Part shown: one piece after another, positions 46,801 to 60,000 of the stretch
How the letters are laid out: every line of letters begins with the position of its first letter
How positions within the stretch are numbered: position 1 is the first letter of the stretch
Source of the DNA: Burhinus oedicnemus
Lineage: Eukaryota; Chordata; Aves; Charadriiformes; Burhinidae
Direction of reading: 5' to 3'
Length of the DNA: 64,000 nucleotides
Assembly: GCA_008921705.1 (NCBI GenBank)
Contig: VFFE01007486.1
Span: forward strand, 3,291,792 to 3,355,791
The notes under the pieces: generated by a model
The model's database searches: none
The model's input: the letters and a program-made list of their open reading frames with translations, nothing else
Told to the model about the DNA's origin: nothing
Translations under genes and position numbers: made by a program

Positions 46801-49800
46801 GAGCAGGATAACAAGCGTGTGCACATGTGTATTTGGGAAATTTTCTATTTTAAATTTCCTGAAATAAACCTTTGTCTTTCACTTAGAAAAAATTCTTTAA
46901 CTTAGAAAATTGCAAAATTAAGACAGCTGTTATGAGTTACTGAACTAAGTGAATTTTTTTACTGTGAGTTAAAACAAAACATTCAATTTATACTGAAAGA
47001 TATTTTGTTCGGGTGATTTTTTTGCTGTTGTTTGAAGGGACAGAGAAAATTGAAAAGAAAAGAAAATTTGGGGTCAGGCTATAATAATTCTCTTTTCAGG
47101 TCAATCTACAATCAAAAGGTGCTGACTAGGACAGAACCAATTTTAACATTAACATCATTTAACATTCAACATTTAACAACGCATGGCCCAAAAATCTACT
47201 TCTGTCCTCATCTACATAGTCACACACCCAAGTACATGGGATCTGAATGTCTAATATAAATGACAAATGGCCATAACACCTAAAAGGTATGAATTCTGCA
47301 CTCATTGAAGGGAACATGACAGGATCAGGTCTGATCCCTCTCAACCTGTTTGGGACAGGTACAGACTTCACATAACCTATGCAGTAGCACGAGATGAAAG
47401 TAATACAATGTATCAGCAAGGAGAATTCCAATCAAATAAAATAAATCAAAACCCCGTTCAAACTCTATCAAGACAAATTCCCTTCAACTATTTTCATTGG
47501 AGGCTTTAATTCTACTTGAGAAACAGTAGGCTGTCTACCATGTTTAAAACTTCTGATGACACTGTTGGTGCTGTATTTGCGGTCCCAAGACTCATAAAAT
47601 TCTCACCAAAAGACTTGCTTAGAAGAGTTTCAGACCTTCAGGGATGAAAGATTTAAGTTCTTTTTTTTTCCTTTGCATTTTCACAAACACCTTGTAAAAC
47701 TGCATAGCTCCGTGTCAGAGCTATGGAATATAAAGACATTTTAAGCAGCGCTGCAGGCACATACTCTCCGTGTTTTGTGAGATGTCTTATTTCTATGCTG
47801 AGATGCCCCGTAGAAGAAAAACAACTACAAAAAACTATCTGTATTTCTGATTTGGCTGTCATTTAATTGGGAGAGTGTGAATCGTGACATACATAGAATG
47901 ATGACTTAACATATAACGTGCTCTCACTGTGGAAAAATTCTTTGTCATGCTATCTACAGAAACAGATCTTACCTACTTGTCATAATTAGTACTTCTCTGA
48001 CACGTTACTAAACTCCTTTCACTCCTCACCTCAGAAAGATCACTCCTATTCCTGGAAGATGCATTAAATATAGAAGTATCTCATTTTCAGAAGAAGCACA
48101 TTTAATGACTGAGGTGCAGGGCATTTGTAGGGGATTAATGACTGCTGGGAGATGATGATCACCTGAAGAAGCACAGCTATGGACCATTAAGCCCCAGGAA
48201 ATGTCCTCAGCTAAAGATAGTTATTGCTATTATAGCCAGAAGATGAAAAAAACATCTCGGGTGAATTTTTCTTTTTAAAATGGAGTGATGCAGTTTCTTC
48301 TTTCTTAATTAAATTCTTTATTGTGAATTTCTTAAAGCATGCAATCAGTGCTTGTGGGGGCGTATTTCAAATTGCAGTTATTACATCCAGAATGAAAAAC
48401 CACATACTGCACATTGTGGATCTGCAGAACTAGTTTGGCTTCATGGTTCTATAAAAGTCTTGATTCACTGCCTATCAATGTCAGGACTGCCAGTACTCGA
48501 TGGAAATAATGTATTCATGAAACAATAATGCTGCAAGGTTGTGGGGGACAGGGTTTGAGAAAAACCCAAACATCAGGGAAAAAAATTAAGGGGCCACATC
48601 CTCCCTTGTCTGACAGCAATTCTGGCTGGCTCTACTGCTATAATGCCCTGAGCAGAGCCAGCTGTATGGGGCTACCAAGCAGAAACTTGCTGTGTAGGTT
48701 GGAGTTCAGTTTCTTTTGATTGCTGCTACATATTTTGGAGTTACAAGGCTTGACCCACTCGAATGAATGGTGCAATCAGGTGATGTCAGCAATGGAAAGC
48801 CGAGACGATGTGTGCCAGAATTTTGAGCAGACAACAGTGTAGGTAGCAGGAAGCAGCAGAAGAGCATTCCAGAAGGCGACCCGAACTATAGTTGACCGGT
48901 ATTTTTCTAATGCTCTTGGGAAAACATATTTCCTGAATCCTATGTGCAGATATTTTGCACTTTCTGTTCAACTCTCTTGCACCCTAACAGGTTGGTTTTT
49001 GGCTTTAGGTTTTGGGGTTTTTTTCCTTTGCAGTTTCTCAATTATTGTCACAGAAATTCTCATTTCTTCTTGTATCATCCAAACCAACTAATATTTGTCC
49101 TGTGATAAAAATATTCATGTATCATTTTCCTAATTCAGCCAACCAATTTTGACATAAAAAGATAGAATTAAATAGTATATTTTTTCTATTTTTACACTGA
49201 GAAAAGTTCCCCAACAAATAATATTACATAAGAACAATAGTTTCATTTCTGTCTTCAAATGAAAAATTACTGTGTACGGTGATCATATATGGAACAGCTA
49301 GGCCTAAAAGCAGAATTTCTCACAACTGTATATCCAGCAAAGTCAAATGCAAACTTTTTGCCACCTTAATATAAGCACTTGTTACATTTACCTGATCAAG
49401 TAACTACAGATTAATTATAGACTGTGTTTTAGACTGTTGGAAGAGGACAGTCGTCTTCCAAATATTTACATTACTTCCTTTCCTACAGTCTTTCTATTTC
49501 CATACAGCCTCTATTATCTCCCTGAATAAGCCTATAGAAATGTAAACAACATTCTTCACAAGAACAAAGATAGCTTTACTAATGGATTGACTGCAGAACT
49601 GAGTCTTCTCTTCACAGGAAATCCCCACTGGAATGATTGAAGTTTATTAGACTGTAAACTACTTTAAAATCATTGGCTAAATTCAGGCACCCACTTCTGC
49701 ATGATTAGCTTTGTTGTTGATCACTAATGTTATTTTCTGCCATCTTCTCTTTTGTATATCTGAGTTGCCTAGACATAGTGTCTTTGCTCTTGCAGATTTC

Positions 49801-49859
49801 ATCCGGGTAAAAATAGGTGGCTTTAGCCATTGGTCCAGAAATGTAGACAAAAGTCCAGG
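40805..49859. other. AT-rich unique sequence, no gene recognised
   Basis: Holds A-rich (41374-41397) and T-rich (46648-46702) tracts, a 16-bp palindrome aatattttaaaatatt at 41269-41284, and an 8-bp hairpin tgtgaaaa/ttttcaca near 45638. About 42990-43330 is less AT-rich and carries overlapping frames of 60-96 codons in all three plus-strand phases, so none is favoured. No LINE or LTR is recognised. Confidence 0.5.
46648..46702 (+). repeat. Two T-rich runs
   Basis: T13 near 46648-46660 and T12 near 46691-46702, separated by about 30 bases of AT-rich sequence. Confidence 0.75.
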
Positions 49860-49940
49860 TAGTCCTGCTTTAAGGAGGGGGAAGAGGCTCGAATCACAAG
49901 ACCCCAGATCCCTTCCAATCTAAATCAACGATTCTCTGAC
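49860..49940 (+). mobile_element. CR1-type LINE 3' tail, short fragment
   Basis: gtcctgctttaaggaggggg (from 49862), then accccagatcccttccaatc and taaatcaacgattctctgac, follow the order of a CR1 3' end: a G-rich stretch, a cccttccaat block and an attctatga-like terminus. Only about 80 bases remain. It overlaps the end of a 70-codon frame at 49711-49923 that I do not regard as coding. Confidence 0.75.
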
Positions 49941-52900
49941 ATTTCTCAGATTCTGCCCAGACGTGTTCACTCCAAATTTCGCTGCAGAGACAATCTGCAC
50001 CTGTGCAACTAATTGGCTATATATTGGGGTACAACACCATATGAATGGACATGGTTTTGACACTGAATTCTCTGAACACCTCTGTGCTGTATATTCCTTA
50101 AATTTGCCCTTGGCTGTTCACATTGTAAAGTGGACATGGTACTGGCAACTGTGATAAACAATGAGCCCTCTCAATGTGATGCTGAGAGCTGTTTGCCTGA
50201 TACTGCAAATCAAACATGATTAAGGTTCTTTTTATATTCTTTAGCTACAAATCTGGACACGGCTTCTTCAAAAGCACCAGAAAACATTTCATACTACCAA
50301 TATTAATGATAGAGTAATTTTTAGATTTTATCTGAGAAGGTTGTGTCTGGGTAATGTTATTGCCCTTTTCTAGTAAAGATGGAGAGCATGAACTGATATA
50401 ACAGTTAATAAAAAATACTAATATTGATAAAAAAATAGTCGAATAAACTACTCCAGATTTCACAAATACCTAAGTGGTGCGGTTTTCTCTAATATCATTG
50501 CTGTTTTCCCACTTCTCTACAGAGGACTGCTTCAGGTGCTGCACTACCCAGAGGAGATAGAAAATGTATGTCTCCGAAGCGGGGAAAGTGGTTCACTATT
50601 TCTGGAAGTCAGGATTTGGGTAATAAATGCATGGATTGTCATTCTCAGTGCAATCTTTTGAGATGAGCAGTCTGAGGCTAGTAGATAAATGCTATGGCAT
50701 TAACAGCAGATCCAGAAACCACTAATCTTGTACAGTGTACATATCAAGAGGCTTGCACTAGCGAAAAAGTTGCAACGGCAATACCTGGAAAGGGAAACCA
50801 AGAAACAAAAATGTTCCTTCTTCGGTTGATGCCTTCCATATACTTGGAAATATATGGAGAAGGAAGTGGGAAGCTGATTTTTTTTTTTTTTAATTTATTT
50901 TTTGTTTGATGAAGGAACTGTGAATAGAAGAGAACAGGGACAACTAAAATAGTAGCGGCTTCATAGCATTTTTCCATGATTTCTGTAAAAGTAGCAGGAT
51001 GTCTGGAAATTCTCCATAGGGGTTCATGACACACATTCAGATTATTGGTGCAGCACATATCTCACAGATTCAGCATGTCCCTGACATAGAACAAGGTGTG
51101 TATTAAGAGGCTGTTGGCATACACAGGATTAAGGCAAGTATCTTCAACCCTGACAAAGCATATTAATCACTTACAGACTGGTTTCTTGCTACCGTGATTT
51201 ACCCCATTAGTTTTATACTTCATTATTAACAGATAATGAGAAAATAATAGGGAAGTGATATATACATCTCCTTCCTATGCTCTTAAATGTTTTAAACATT
51301 CCTTCTTTTATTAAAATATGGTCTGAGACTCTAAAGCTAGATAATGCATGAAAACATGGGCTGCAAAAGTCCCCATACCTTAAAAGGCTTATATTACCTA
51401 CCCAGGAAAGACAAAGAAAGATCTGGAGAAAGGATATATATTCTTCCGTTGCTTTCACAGCTGGACACATCCCCAGTATGAAATCAAGTGCACTGCAGAG
51501 ATGCCTGAGCTAGCAGGGACATAAGCTGCTAAACCTCTCTCAGCACAGCACCAGGTTGACTCTGACTTTCCTGGCATCGTGCACAAGCTAGTAAGTCACA
51601 CCCCTCAGCTAAATACATGGGGATTTTCACACAGGCAGTGCTATTGCAGTTATATTTAGACCTAAAACGGCTTATGTGCGTGCAGCATGGTATCTTGTAT
51701 CACATCCTTCACTCAGGAGAAACCAGCCCACAGTCTCTCAAATCACTTATGTAGATATATGTATCCTATTTAACTGTTACCTACGAAATTCCTTCTCTCT
51801 CGGGTCACAGAATAATCCACAACCTAAGCACTAGGATTAGGAAGGTTTTACCTCATTCCCCAAAAGACAAAAAACCCCACTAAAGTGGGAAGCTTTGCTG
51901 TCAGTCATGTGAATAGGAACCCCAAAGCATGTTAATAATTATTAAATCTTCACCTTGCGATGAGCTAATGCAAGCTGGAGACAGTATCAACATTATACTC
52001 ATTAACATATACAGAAACTCTCTGCATCTTTTCAGTATGAAATTTGTTTGAAAATATGTTATTGAAACATCTGAGAATACTTCCCACAGTAAGTTACTTA
52101 ATTCCATCTATAAATTCCTAGATCATTCTTAAATGTTTAGCCATATCAAGTTGTCCTCGAAGTAAAAGGCTGTTAAACAAAAAAAGTCTTCTCAGCTGTT
52201 CAATGAACACTTAAAAATAACTTCTGGACCAAGTCTGTTTCATTGTTTTGCAAATACATTCTAAAAAAATTATTTAGTAATTATAAATTGTCAATTGTCA
52301 TCTGAGCTTAAAAATTTCATAAAACCTGCAAACAAAATATATACTTTGTTACACATTCTAGAGCATAGTAATCTTTTAGAATTTCTGTTTATCGTTCTTT
52401 CATATTGCTTTAGTTTCATTTTTGACAACACAGTACTGAAAAACAAGTTCAAAGATGAACAGATTTAGAAGACGCTAATTCTGAATGTCACCCTTTTTAT
52501 TCTAAATATTCTGCAATTTTCAGCCTCCATTTTCCCTCAAAGTTGAGGAACAACAGGTATGGAAATTTTCTCAATTATTATATTTTAAATGAACAATTAA
52601 AAATAAAGCTTTCATAAAAGTTAAGAAGACAAAACTTACTCAATCTGTAAACATACCAGTTTAATCTGGTGCAGGCTAACAGGCCAAACGAGATTGAAAG
52701 AGTTATTAATAGCTGTTCGTTGCAGAAACGAAATATTTGAGATAGTCCTGTCTCAGTTTGGCTAAAGCTGTTGAGTTTATTTTCTTAAACATTTAAACAG
52801 GAAATGTACCCATTGAGATGAAACATCTCATTTACTTTTATGCCTGTCAGCAGCTGTAACATAATTACATACATCCCACTGCATCACTTATAGCTCAAAC

Positions 52901-53595
52901 ACAAGTTGGAGGGTAAACCGGTCATCTGTAAAGAACTATTTCACCTTTTAAGATATTATTTAAATTATATGTAAAGAGCAGTTTAATCTCCCTTATTCAA
53001 GAAATTTGAAGTTCATTTTAGTTTAATTGATAGTTTACTGCAGAGATCTTATATTTAATCAAATTTAAATTGTTCTTTTAGGCTAAAGAATCGAATGCTT
53101 TGAAATGCAATACTCTATGCAAGAAAGACTGGACATGTATATTTCTGGGATAAGAGTAAGGGTGTTCTTTTTATACAGTCATGGGTTTAAGAAAAGTTTA
53201 GGCACCATACAGCTTAATCTTGCTTTGAAGTAAGTTTTTATTTAAAAGATGGGGTAAATTCATTTAAAGCAGCTCATGGAGGAGGGACCTCTCCATTATG
53301 CCTGCATCCTTGCTTGAAAATACAGGAAAATTACAGCTGCACAAAAAAAAATATTGTAGTTTGAATGCAGAAGAAAAATTGCTACACATAACATTTCACA
53401 ATTTGAACTGGACATTACCTAACTGCGCAACATTCACCAAATAAGCATCTACAGAGAAAATTCAATCTCTTCGATCCCTTCATTTTTATGTCAGTTTAAT
53501 ACAATACTATACTGACATCGCAGGAAAAATGTTAGCTAAGTCAGTGTCCAGTCTGTTCACCATTAGCAGACATAAAATATTGTATTTCTACACAG
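49941..53595. other. AT-rich unique sequence, no gene recognised
   Basis: A T12 run lies at 50880-50891. No repeat family or coding region is recognised. Open frames are short, the longest being 104 codons on the minus strand at 50744-51058, overlapped by a plus-strand frame. Confidence 0.5.
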
Positions 53596-53823
53596 ATGGT
53601 TTCATTTCAGAGCATGGCTATTGTGCCTAAGCACCCTGGCGGGGTGACGAACAGAACGAAGAGCACTCTGTCAGCCTGGAGAGCTCTGACAAAGGTGGCC
53701 GCAAAGTGGAAGATCTCCACTCACTGGCATACTAAATATCCTTTTGAGAGAAAGTTGACTAGCTACAAGCTCCAAAATGGAAATTTTTCCATTGTGAGGG
53801 GAAAAAAAATATTAAAAAAATAA
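53596..53823 (+). other. 75-codon open frame after an acceptor-like site, unrecognised
   Basis: An ATG at 53596 directly follows a ctacacag acceptor-like motif. The first 110 bases are less AT-rich and contain several CpG dinucleotides, unlike the flanks. The predicted peptide is basic and ends in a Lys-rich stretch encoded by an A-rich tract. I do not recognise it. A possible donor (acaaag then gtggcc at 53694) is weak. It could be an exon, an old repeat or chance. Confidence 0.15.
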
Positions 53824-55079
53824 TCCCAGCCTTTAACTGTAACCCACAGACATTAGATCACTGACGGGAAAAACTTTGCTGCAGATGTTGAAAAGAAGTG
53901 ATGGGAAAAAGCTGGCAACTGTGACTAATGGCAAACGTGAAAGAAAGGAATAAGAATGTGCAGAGAGGGATAAAACAATTGAGTGACAAGCAGAAGGGAT
54001 TTCCAGCACAGTGAACAAACATTAGAAAAGTATTCAAGAAAGACAGAGGAAGATCAAGGCTAAAAGTCATTTGAGATGAAGATTGCTCTTAAAGCCAACA
54101 TGTCATAAGGAGAAATGAATCCTTTCATTGAAAAATAGAGAACATGGAAGGCTGTTCTCAGCATAAAAAACCCAACCCAAACCAACCAACCAAAAAAACA
54201 ACCAAACAAAAACCCAACTTCCGAATGAAGGAAATGGGTTAATATTCATTGATACCATAGAGGAAAAATCTTGCCATAGAAGTTATGTATCCAAGTTAAA
54301 GATAGACAAAACACACCCATCCTGCCGGCCAACCCTCTTTTGAGGCCAAAAGCAGTAAACTGTGACTGTTTTTAAGTTCCAAGGAGAAGAAAAATGCACT
54401 GAGGTCAGTCCAGCCCTCTGTCCATCCCTTTACATGGAAAAGTAGATCTCCTTCTGGCTATTGGTGTCTCTCTTTCTTGCCTGCTCTCAAGACACTCTTC
54501 CTGTGTTTTGGCTTGTTGCTTCTATTCTTGTCTGGGGAAACTCCCATTCCCAAAACTCACCATCTTTTCATTATATAAGAGTTGTTGCTATCGCCATTAA
54601 GCACAGATATATTCAAATCATTGATATTCTTACTCATTATGTCAAGCCAATGTAGTTGTATTAATTAGCTTATGGAAAAAAAGAAATAAAATTAATGGAA
54701 GTGATCCATGTGACTTTCTACTAGGAAAATTACGGAAATATGGCCTACATGAAACTTCTGTATGGAGGGTACAGAACTCAGTGGAAGAAGAAACCTCCAG
54801 AAAGGAAGAATCAATTATTATATCACAAAATGAGAGGGAAATAAGAATGTAGATTAAAAAGCAGGCACATATATAATAAAATTTCCAAAATACAAAAAAC
54901 TATGAAATATCTTTCTTTTCCAGGAAAACAGGAGGAGATTTAATAATGGTTTTAAAAAACACTGGAGATCCTGAAGAAAATGTGTAATTTAATAGAAATA
55001 GAAGATACTAGACTTAAGAGAAACCAAATACACAAATATGTAGTGAGGAGTAATCATTAGTCAGGAGTACATCAGTAAA
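53824..55079. other. AT-rich unique sequence with an A/C tract
   Basis: Contains the AACCC/CCAA low-complexity tract at 54165-54218 and A-rich sequence from 54830 onward that may be a more decayed upstream part of the CR1 copy that follows. Confidence 0.5.
54165..54218 (+). repeat. AACCC / CCAA low-complexity tract
   Basis: A6, then cccaacccaaaccaaccaacc, A7, caaccaaac and aaaaacccaac. It is the longest of the A/C-rich tracts in the window. Confidence 0.85.
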
Positions 55080-55630
55080 AAATTGGAGAGTTGGAGCAGT
55101 TCACAAACAAAACATGTCTTAACCATACAGTGCTGATACAAAAAGATGCCAGTTTCAATGTGGAAGATACTAACAGAAACTTTTCATGTAGCCCCTAGGT
55201 ATTGATCCAGCCTACTGAAAGGTGACAAAGTCTGTAAGGAAAACATAGAAAAGCTAGATATAGTCATGAAGTAGACAACAAGAATGATAAAAGATTTAGA
55301 GAAGTTGACATGTAGTAAAGCTTGAAGAAATTCTGCCGTGTATTCTTGAGAAAAAAAAAAGACTGAGGAGAGGCAATAAGATCAATCTTCTGACATGTAG
55401 AAGAATAATACAGAAAGAACAGAAGATTACAAGCTACTGCTCAGGATAATAAAAACAACAAAAAAAATCTTTTTAAACTCAAATTTTCATTAGATAATAG
55501 CTGGCTATAAGGGTGGTATAGCATTGGAATCAGCTATGCAAGGAAGCTGCGAAAGGTGTGTAAAGGGTTAGACAGGCATGTGTCTACGGTGTGGCTGTAC
55601 TTGATCCTTCTCCAGTGCAGGCTCTCCACC
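55080..55630 (+). mobile_element. CR1-type LINE fragment, 3' portion, plus strand
   Basis: Read on the plus strand, it carries in order the CR1 landmarks acaagaatgataaaagattt (from 55279), attcttgagaaaaaaaaaag then actgagga (55342-55369), ggctataagggtggtatagc then attggaat (from 55503), gggttagacaggcatgtgtc (from 55565) and a cttctccagtgcagg end near 55607-55621. Many substitutions and small gaps show an old copy. The part before 55240 is more diverged and its limit is approximate. It encodes nothing intact. Confidence 0.82.
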
Positions 55631-57067
55631 AGCCCGGTATTTCTGTTTATTGACAATGAATGCAAAAGGACTTTTCACATCTAAGTAATATTTACTAAGA
55701 TCTACTTTGCCAACAGTGGTTAATAAAGGTGAGACTGCTTAGCACACAGAACAACCATTACTTAACAACTTTTTTTTGCAATAACCAACCTTGTGCAAGA
55801 CTTCACCAATTTCATTCTCAGATGTGGTTATCACCTTAGTAAAAGGATGAAAAGCAGGATCTGCTGCTTCTTTAAGATTTTTTTTCCCACTTTCTGACAT
55901 TGGACAGAGTTGAACTTGCTTCCCGTTAGAGTAGTCATAGGATTATTACACTTAGAGATCAACTTTCATTGGCTCTTCAGATGATAGCTGCAAAGACTGA
56001 TGGCAGAAGCATGAGCTAGCTCACTCCTATTTTGCACTCAGCATACGTACTATGCTAAAAACTTGGGACTGTATAGTCAAAATCATCTGCCTCAAAGACT
56101 GTGAAAGAACAACCAACAAGATACGGTAAAAACCTGGGATGCTAGGGTATTCAGTTTGCATTCTTGTCATAGATTAGGCAAGACGTTTAGTCTTTACAGC
56201 TTCTTAGCTGCAAAACAGACATTGATTCTGTTTCACGAAAAAGGAGTTACTTTCCAATCCCTGTCTTACTGAAAACTAAGATAGTTTCATTCACCACAAT
56301 AATTCTGAGAAGACAGTGACATGTCAAAAAGACATAGATTTGGCCTGTGATTTTTTCTCTGACAAGCCTCATATTCTGAATTTGTACTTTTTTTTTTTTT
56401 TTAATCTCAACAATTATGTACTTGGATAAACACAACGGATATCCAATCAGATAATTGCATACATTTCTTATATCGCTCCAGCTATTTAGCAATCTTAGTT
56501 CCATAATTCATGGCACTGACCAGATGAAAAGCTAAAAATGGCATGACAATTTGTTTCCGTCTCATGATCATGTTGGTTTAAAAAAATCACAAATCACTAT
56601 ATCGCTAACAATTGCAGAATGTTGGAAAAAATACCAATCCAGGCTTCAGTTTTATAGAAATATATCCTTTTCTTATTTTAAGTTTTTTGTTTGGGGTTTT
56701 TTTCCCCCTCCCTATGTGGAATCCTAGATTAAAAAGGATGTTTTGCCCTAAATATGCTTGTTTTGGAAAGGCTACTTGGTATTGTTGTATTTGTATGTCA
56801 AAGGGAGGACTGAAGTCTCAACAATTGTTAACCTCTCCCATGGTGTGCTAATAAAAGGTCAGAGGCCCACATGTGGCTTGCAGCCTGGGGAATTTCTCTC
56901 AATGTTCTGCCAGGGATGGGACCGCCCGAACGGTTTCTCTCATAAGTTTCAAGCCATAAACTGCATCCTACTTGGCTTGCTGTGCCAAAACTGGACCCAA
57001 GGGTATCCAGAGTCTTGGCTGATGGGAAAAAATGAGTGCTTCCTATGGAAGCCACAGCTGTTTTCCT

Positions 57068-57080
57068 GAGAGAGAGAGAG
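57068..57080 (+). repeat. (GA)n microsatellite
   Basis: Six to seven uninterrupted GA units. Confidence 0.8.
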
Positions 57081-60000
57081 CACAGATGCTCAAATATTTC
57101 TCTACTTTCCGTTTCTGACTACCTGTTCTGGCAGCAGTTCCGAGAAAGGGGGAGGACAGAGGCAGGCATCCAGCTGCTTTCAATAAGCCTTGGCAGCACA
57201 GGTACTGATTGCCTAAACACTAAAAATGTTCAAAAAGAATTTTTTCTGGGTTTCAAACTATAAAAAAAGGTGAGAGCATGCAGTAATGCTCCCCATCTTC
57301 CCCTCTTGAGCAGAAATTTAGTGATCAGGATAAAGATCTTAGATATGAAAGCAGAGATTATTTCAGGGAAAAAATGAGATTGTATACTATTGAAAAAATA
57401 TTGCTCATATAAGTGTGTGTATCTATACATGTAAATATATGTACACAGAAATTCAAGCGTATAGATAAAATATGTATATCCTATACATTTTCTAGAAAGA
57501 TTTGTTTCTTCCACCAGACTGTAGGCTGAAGGTCACAATATGGATTTGATTTTCAATTGTGGGGCCATATTTATCCCTAGTGTAACTCTGAAGTCAAAGA
57601 AAATACACATGCAAAGTTATATTATACATTGATTTGGCCAGGAATTTTATATAACATCAGCTACCTCATAAATTTCATTGAAATGACATTACATTAGGAT
57701 GTGGCTTATGACACTGTTTAGTAACTGTTTAGTAATTATTTATACCTACCATTTTTTGCCTGTGCGTATTCATGTCCAATGATCTTTTCATAGATACAGT
57801 GGATCAAAAGTGTATGCTTCTGCTCTGGATAAGTTACGTAGTGAGTTCAAAGCCCTTATATTGACACCCTTCAACATTTTTCTCCAGTTTTACCTTTTGA
57901 AGTATTATATAAGTATTTCTTAAATGGACTTAATTAGTCCAATCAAAGCACAGTTAATTAAGTAAAAATGGAATAGGAGATCATTATAGCTGATATGTAA
58001 ACAGTAGAACAGCACATACATAAGACTGTAAAACCCCTGAATTTAATGGGTATTCATTGCTCCGTGAATCAACAGCTTAACAGCTTACAGTTCACTAGTT
58101 TATTTGCTTATTTTAAGGACAGCTCTGTCAGTCTGGTTCATGGCTGCACCTGTTTGCTACCTGCAGTACTCTGTCAGCGCCTGCCCCTTCTGTCACAGCC
58201 TCTCTTCCTATGAAATGAAGAAACATCTGTCTATCAACAGGGAAAGTGTAAGCAGATAAACAATGTTGTCTGCAAAAAGCTTTGGGAAAGTGCTTTGGGA
58301 AAGTACGGCTCTATAAAAGTGGCAATTCTCCCCAACAGACAATCAAAAAGAGATTCTCCCCACAAGACATCTGAATGACTGCTTAAAGGCTCGCAGGAGG
58401 CTACTTGAACAGCCACCAACCAGTCTTCCTCAGGGCTCTCCCTCTCCACCCCGTTGTTCATCAAGGCCTTTCATTTACATTCTGTCCCCCAAATTTTTTG
58501 TTGTTTTTGTCTTGATCGCTGCCTAGGCATCAGAAACCTATTTCTACTTCAGTTCAGTGATCAAAGTATGCTACCAATGTTCTTGCACTAAGACCTAAGC
58601 TGCTCTCCTAGCCAGTACATTCCCCAGACAGAGCAACAGCTTTGGCTTGACAGCTTCCACAAAGGTGTTCTGTAAGAGGGTGTCTGAGTGTTCCTTCAGC
58701 TTTAAAGCTGGTGAAGTCAAATCCTGCGTGGTAGATAGAATATTTCTAAGCCATAAGGATAAGAAGTTAGATCCACTCTGAGTGGTGATCTCATAGCTCA
58801 GCCATGCTGGCTGCTGCTCTCCCCTTAGAGGTAAAAACCACCAGCAAGATGGATCATGTAAGAATCCTTCTAGGAATGGAAGAAGAGGAAGAAAGTGGTT
58901 TTGCTTGACCAAACCATGAGAAGTCAGTGAGTCTGAGCTGGTAAGGAAGTCACAAATTCAGCAAAAGAACTACTGTATTTAGGTCACACCTTGCGCAAAA
59001 CTGTTCAAACAGGGGAAAGAGTTATGAGAATTTTGCTGCCTGTGTTACACGCTGGAGTTTGATTCTGCCCTGTCTCACTTTCTCCTTTGCAATTCATTCA
59101 TTGCAATTCCAAAAGAACCAGTGCCTGACCTTTCTGCTTTCTTGTCCAAGTATTTGTAATGCAGAATCTGATAACCTAGCAGCTAAAAAGTGAGCAATCC
59201 TCCCTTTTTTCTCCAAACTAAGTGACAGAGGTCTTTAAAAATGTCAGTGGCTGCCCAAGATGAAGTGTCCACTTGTGACAATAAGAATCAATCCCCCACT
59301 GCCTATTTAAATAAGAATGTAGTCTTTTTCAATTGTTTGCTGAGGACCAAAGAGATTTTGCTGATGCCTAATTAACCTAGAATTAACCTAGGTAATTGTG
59401 TATGTTTATCTCTAGTTTTAGTTTAGTTATTTGAAATATTTTGCTGTGCTAGCTCTTTCAATTATTTTTCTACCCTTCAACTGACTCCTAAGGAATTATT
59501 CCATTTTTATTGAAAGTTCCTCATATATTTACGTCCTTCAAACACTCTCAGAATAGAAGCTTTTTGCAGTTTTGCATATACATCAGCCAAATCATACTTT
59601 CAGCAGTACTATAAAAACACAACATTACTTTTCTTTGTTGCTGAAAGCCTACATACTTAAATACTGAATCATACAGAAAATGTGGAAAATAAGCATGTTA
59701 TCATAAAAATCATTAAAGCAGGAGAGTGAGAGGGGACAGGGTTACAGAAGTGTAGACACACTTCTGACAAATTCATATATATGTGATATAAGATCTAATC
59801 TTGCAACCCTTACTCACAAAAGTAATCTTACTGAAGTCTATAGGAGTATGCACATAAAAAATACAGGATTAACCCCAAAAGCCTGAAAGAAATCCACTTA
59901 TTTTTTCGGCTATGAGAACAAATATTGCATCATAAAACAAATGATGTCCAGATGAGTAAAATGGCTGTAGCAACAAGATAATCTTATAGAAGACTTATAG

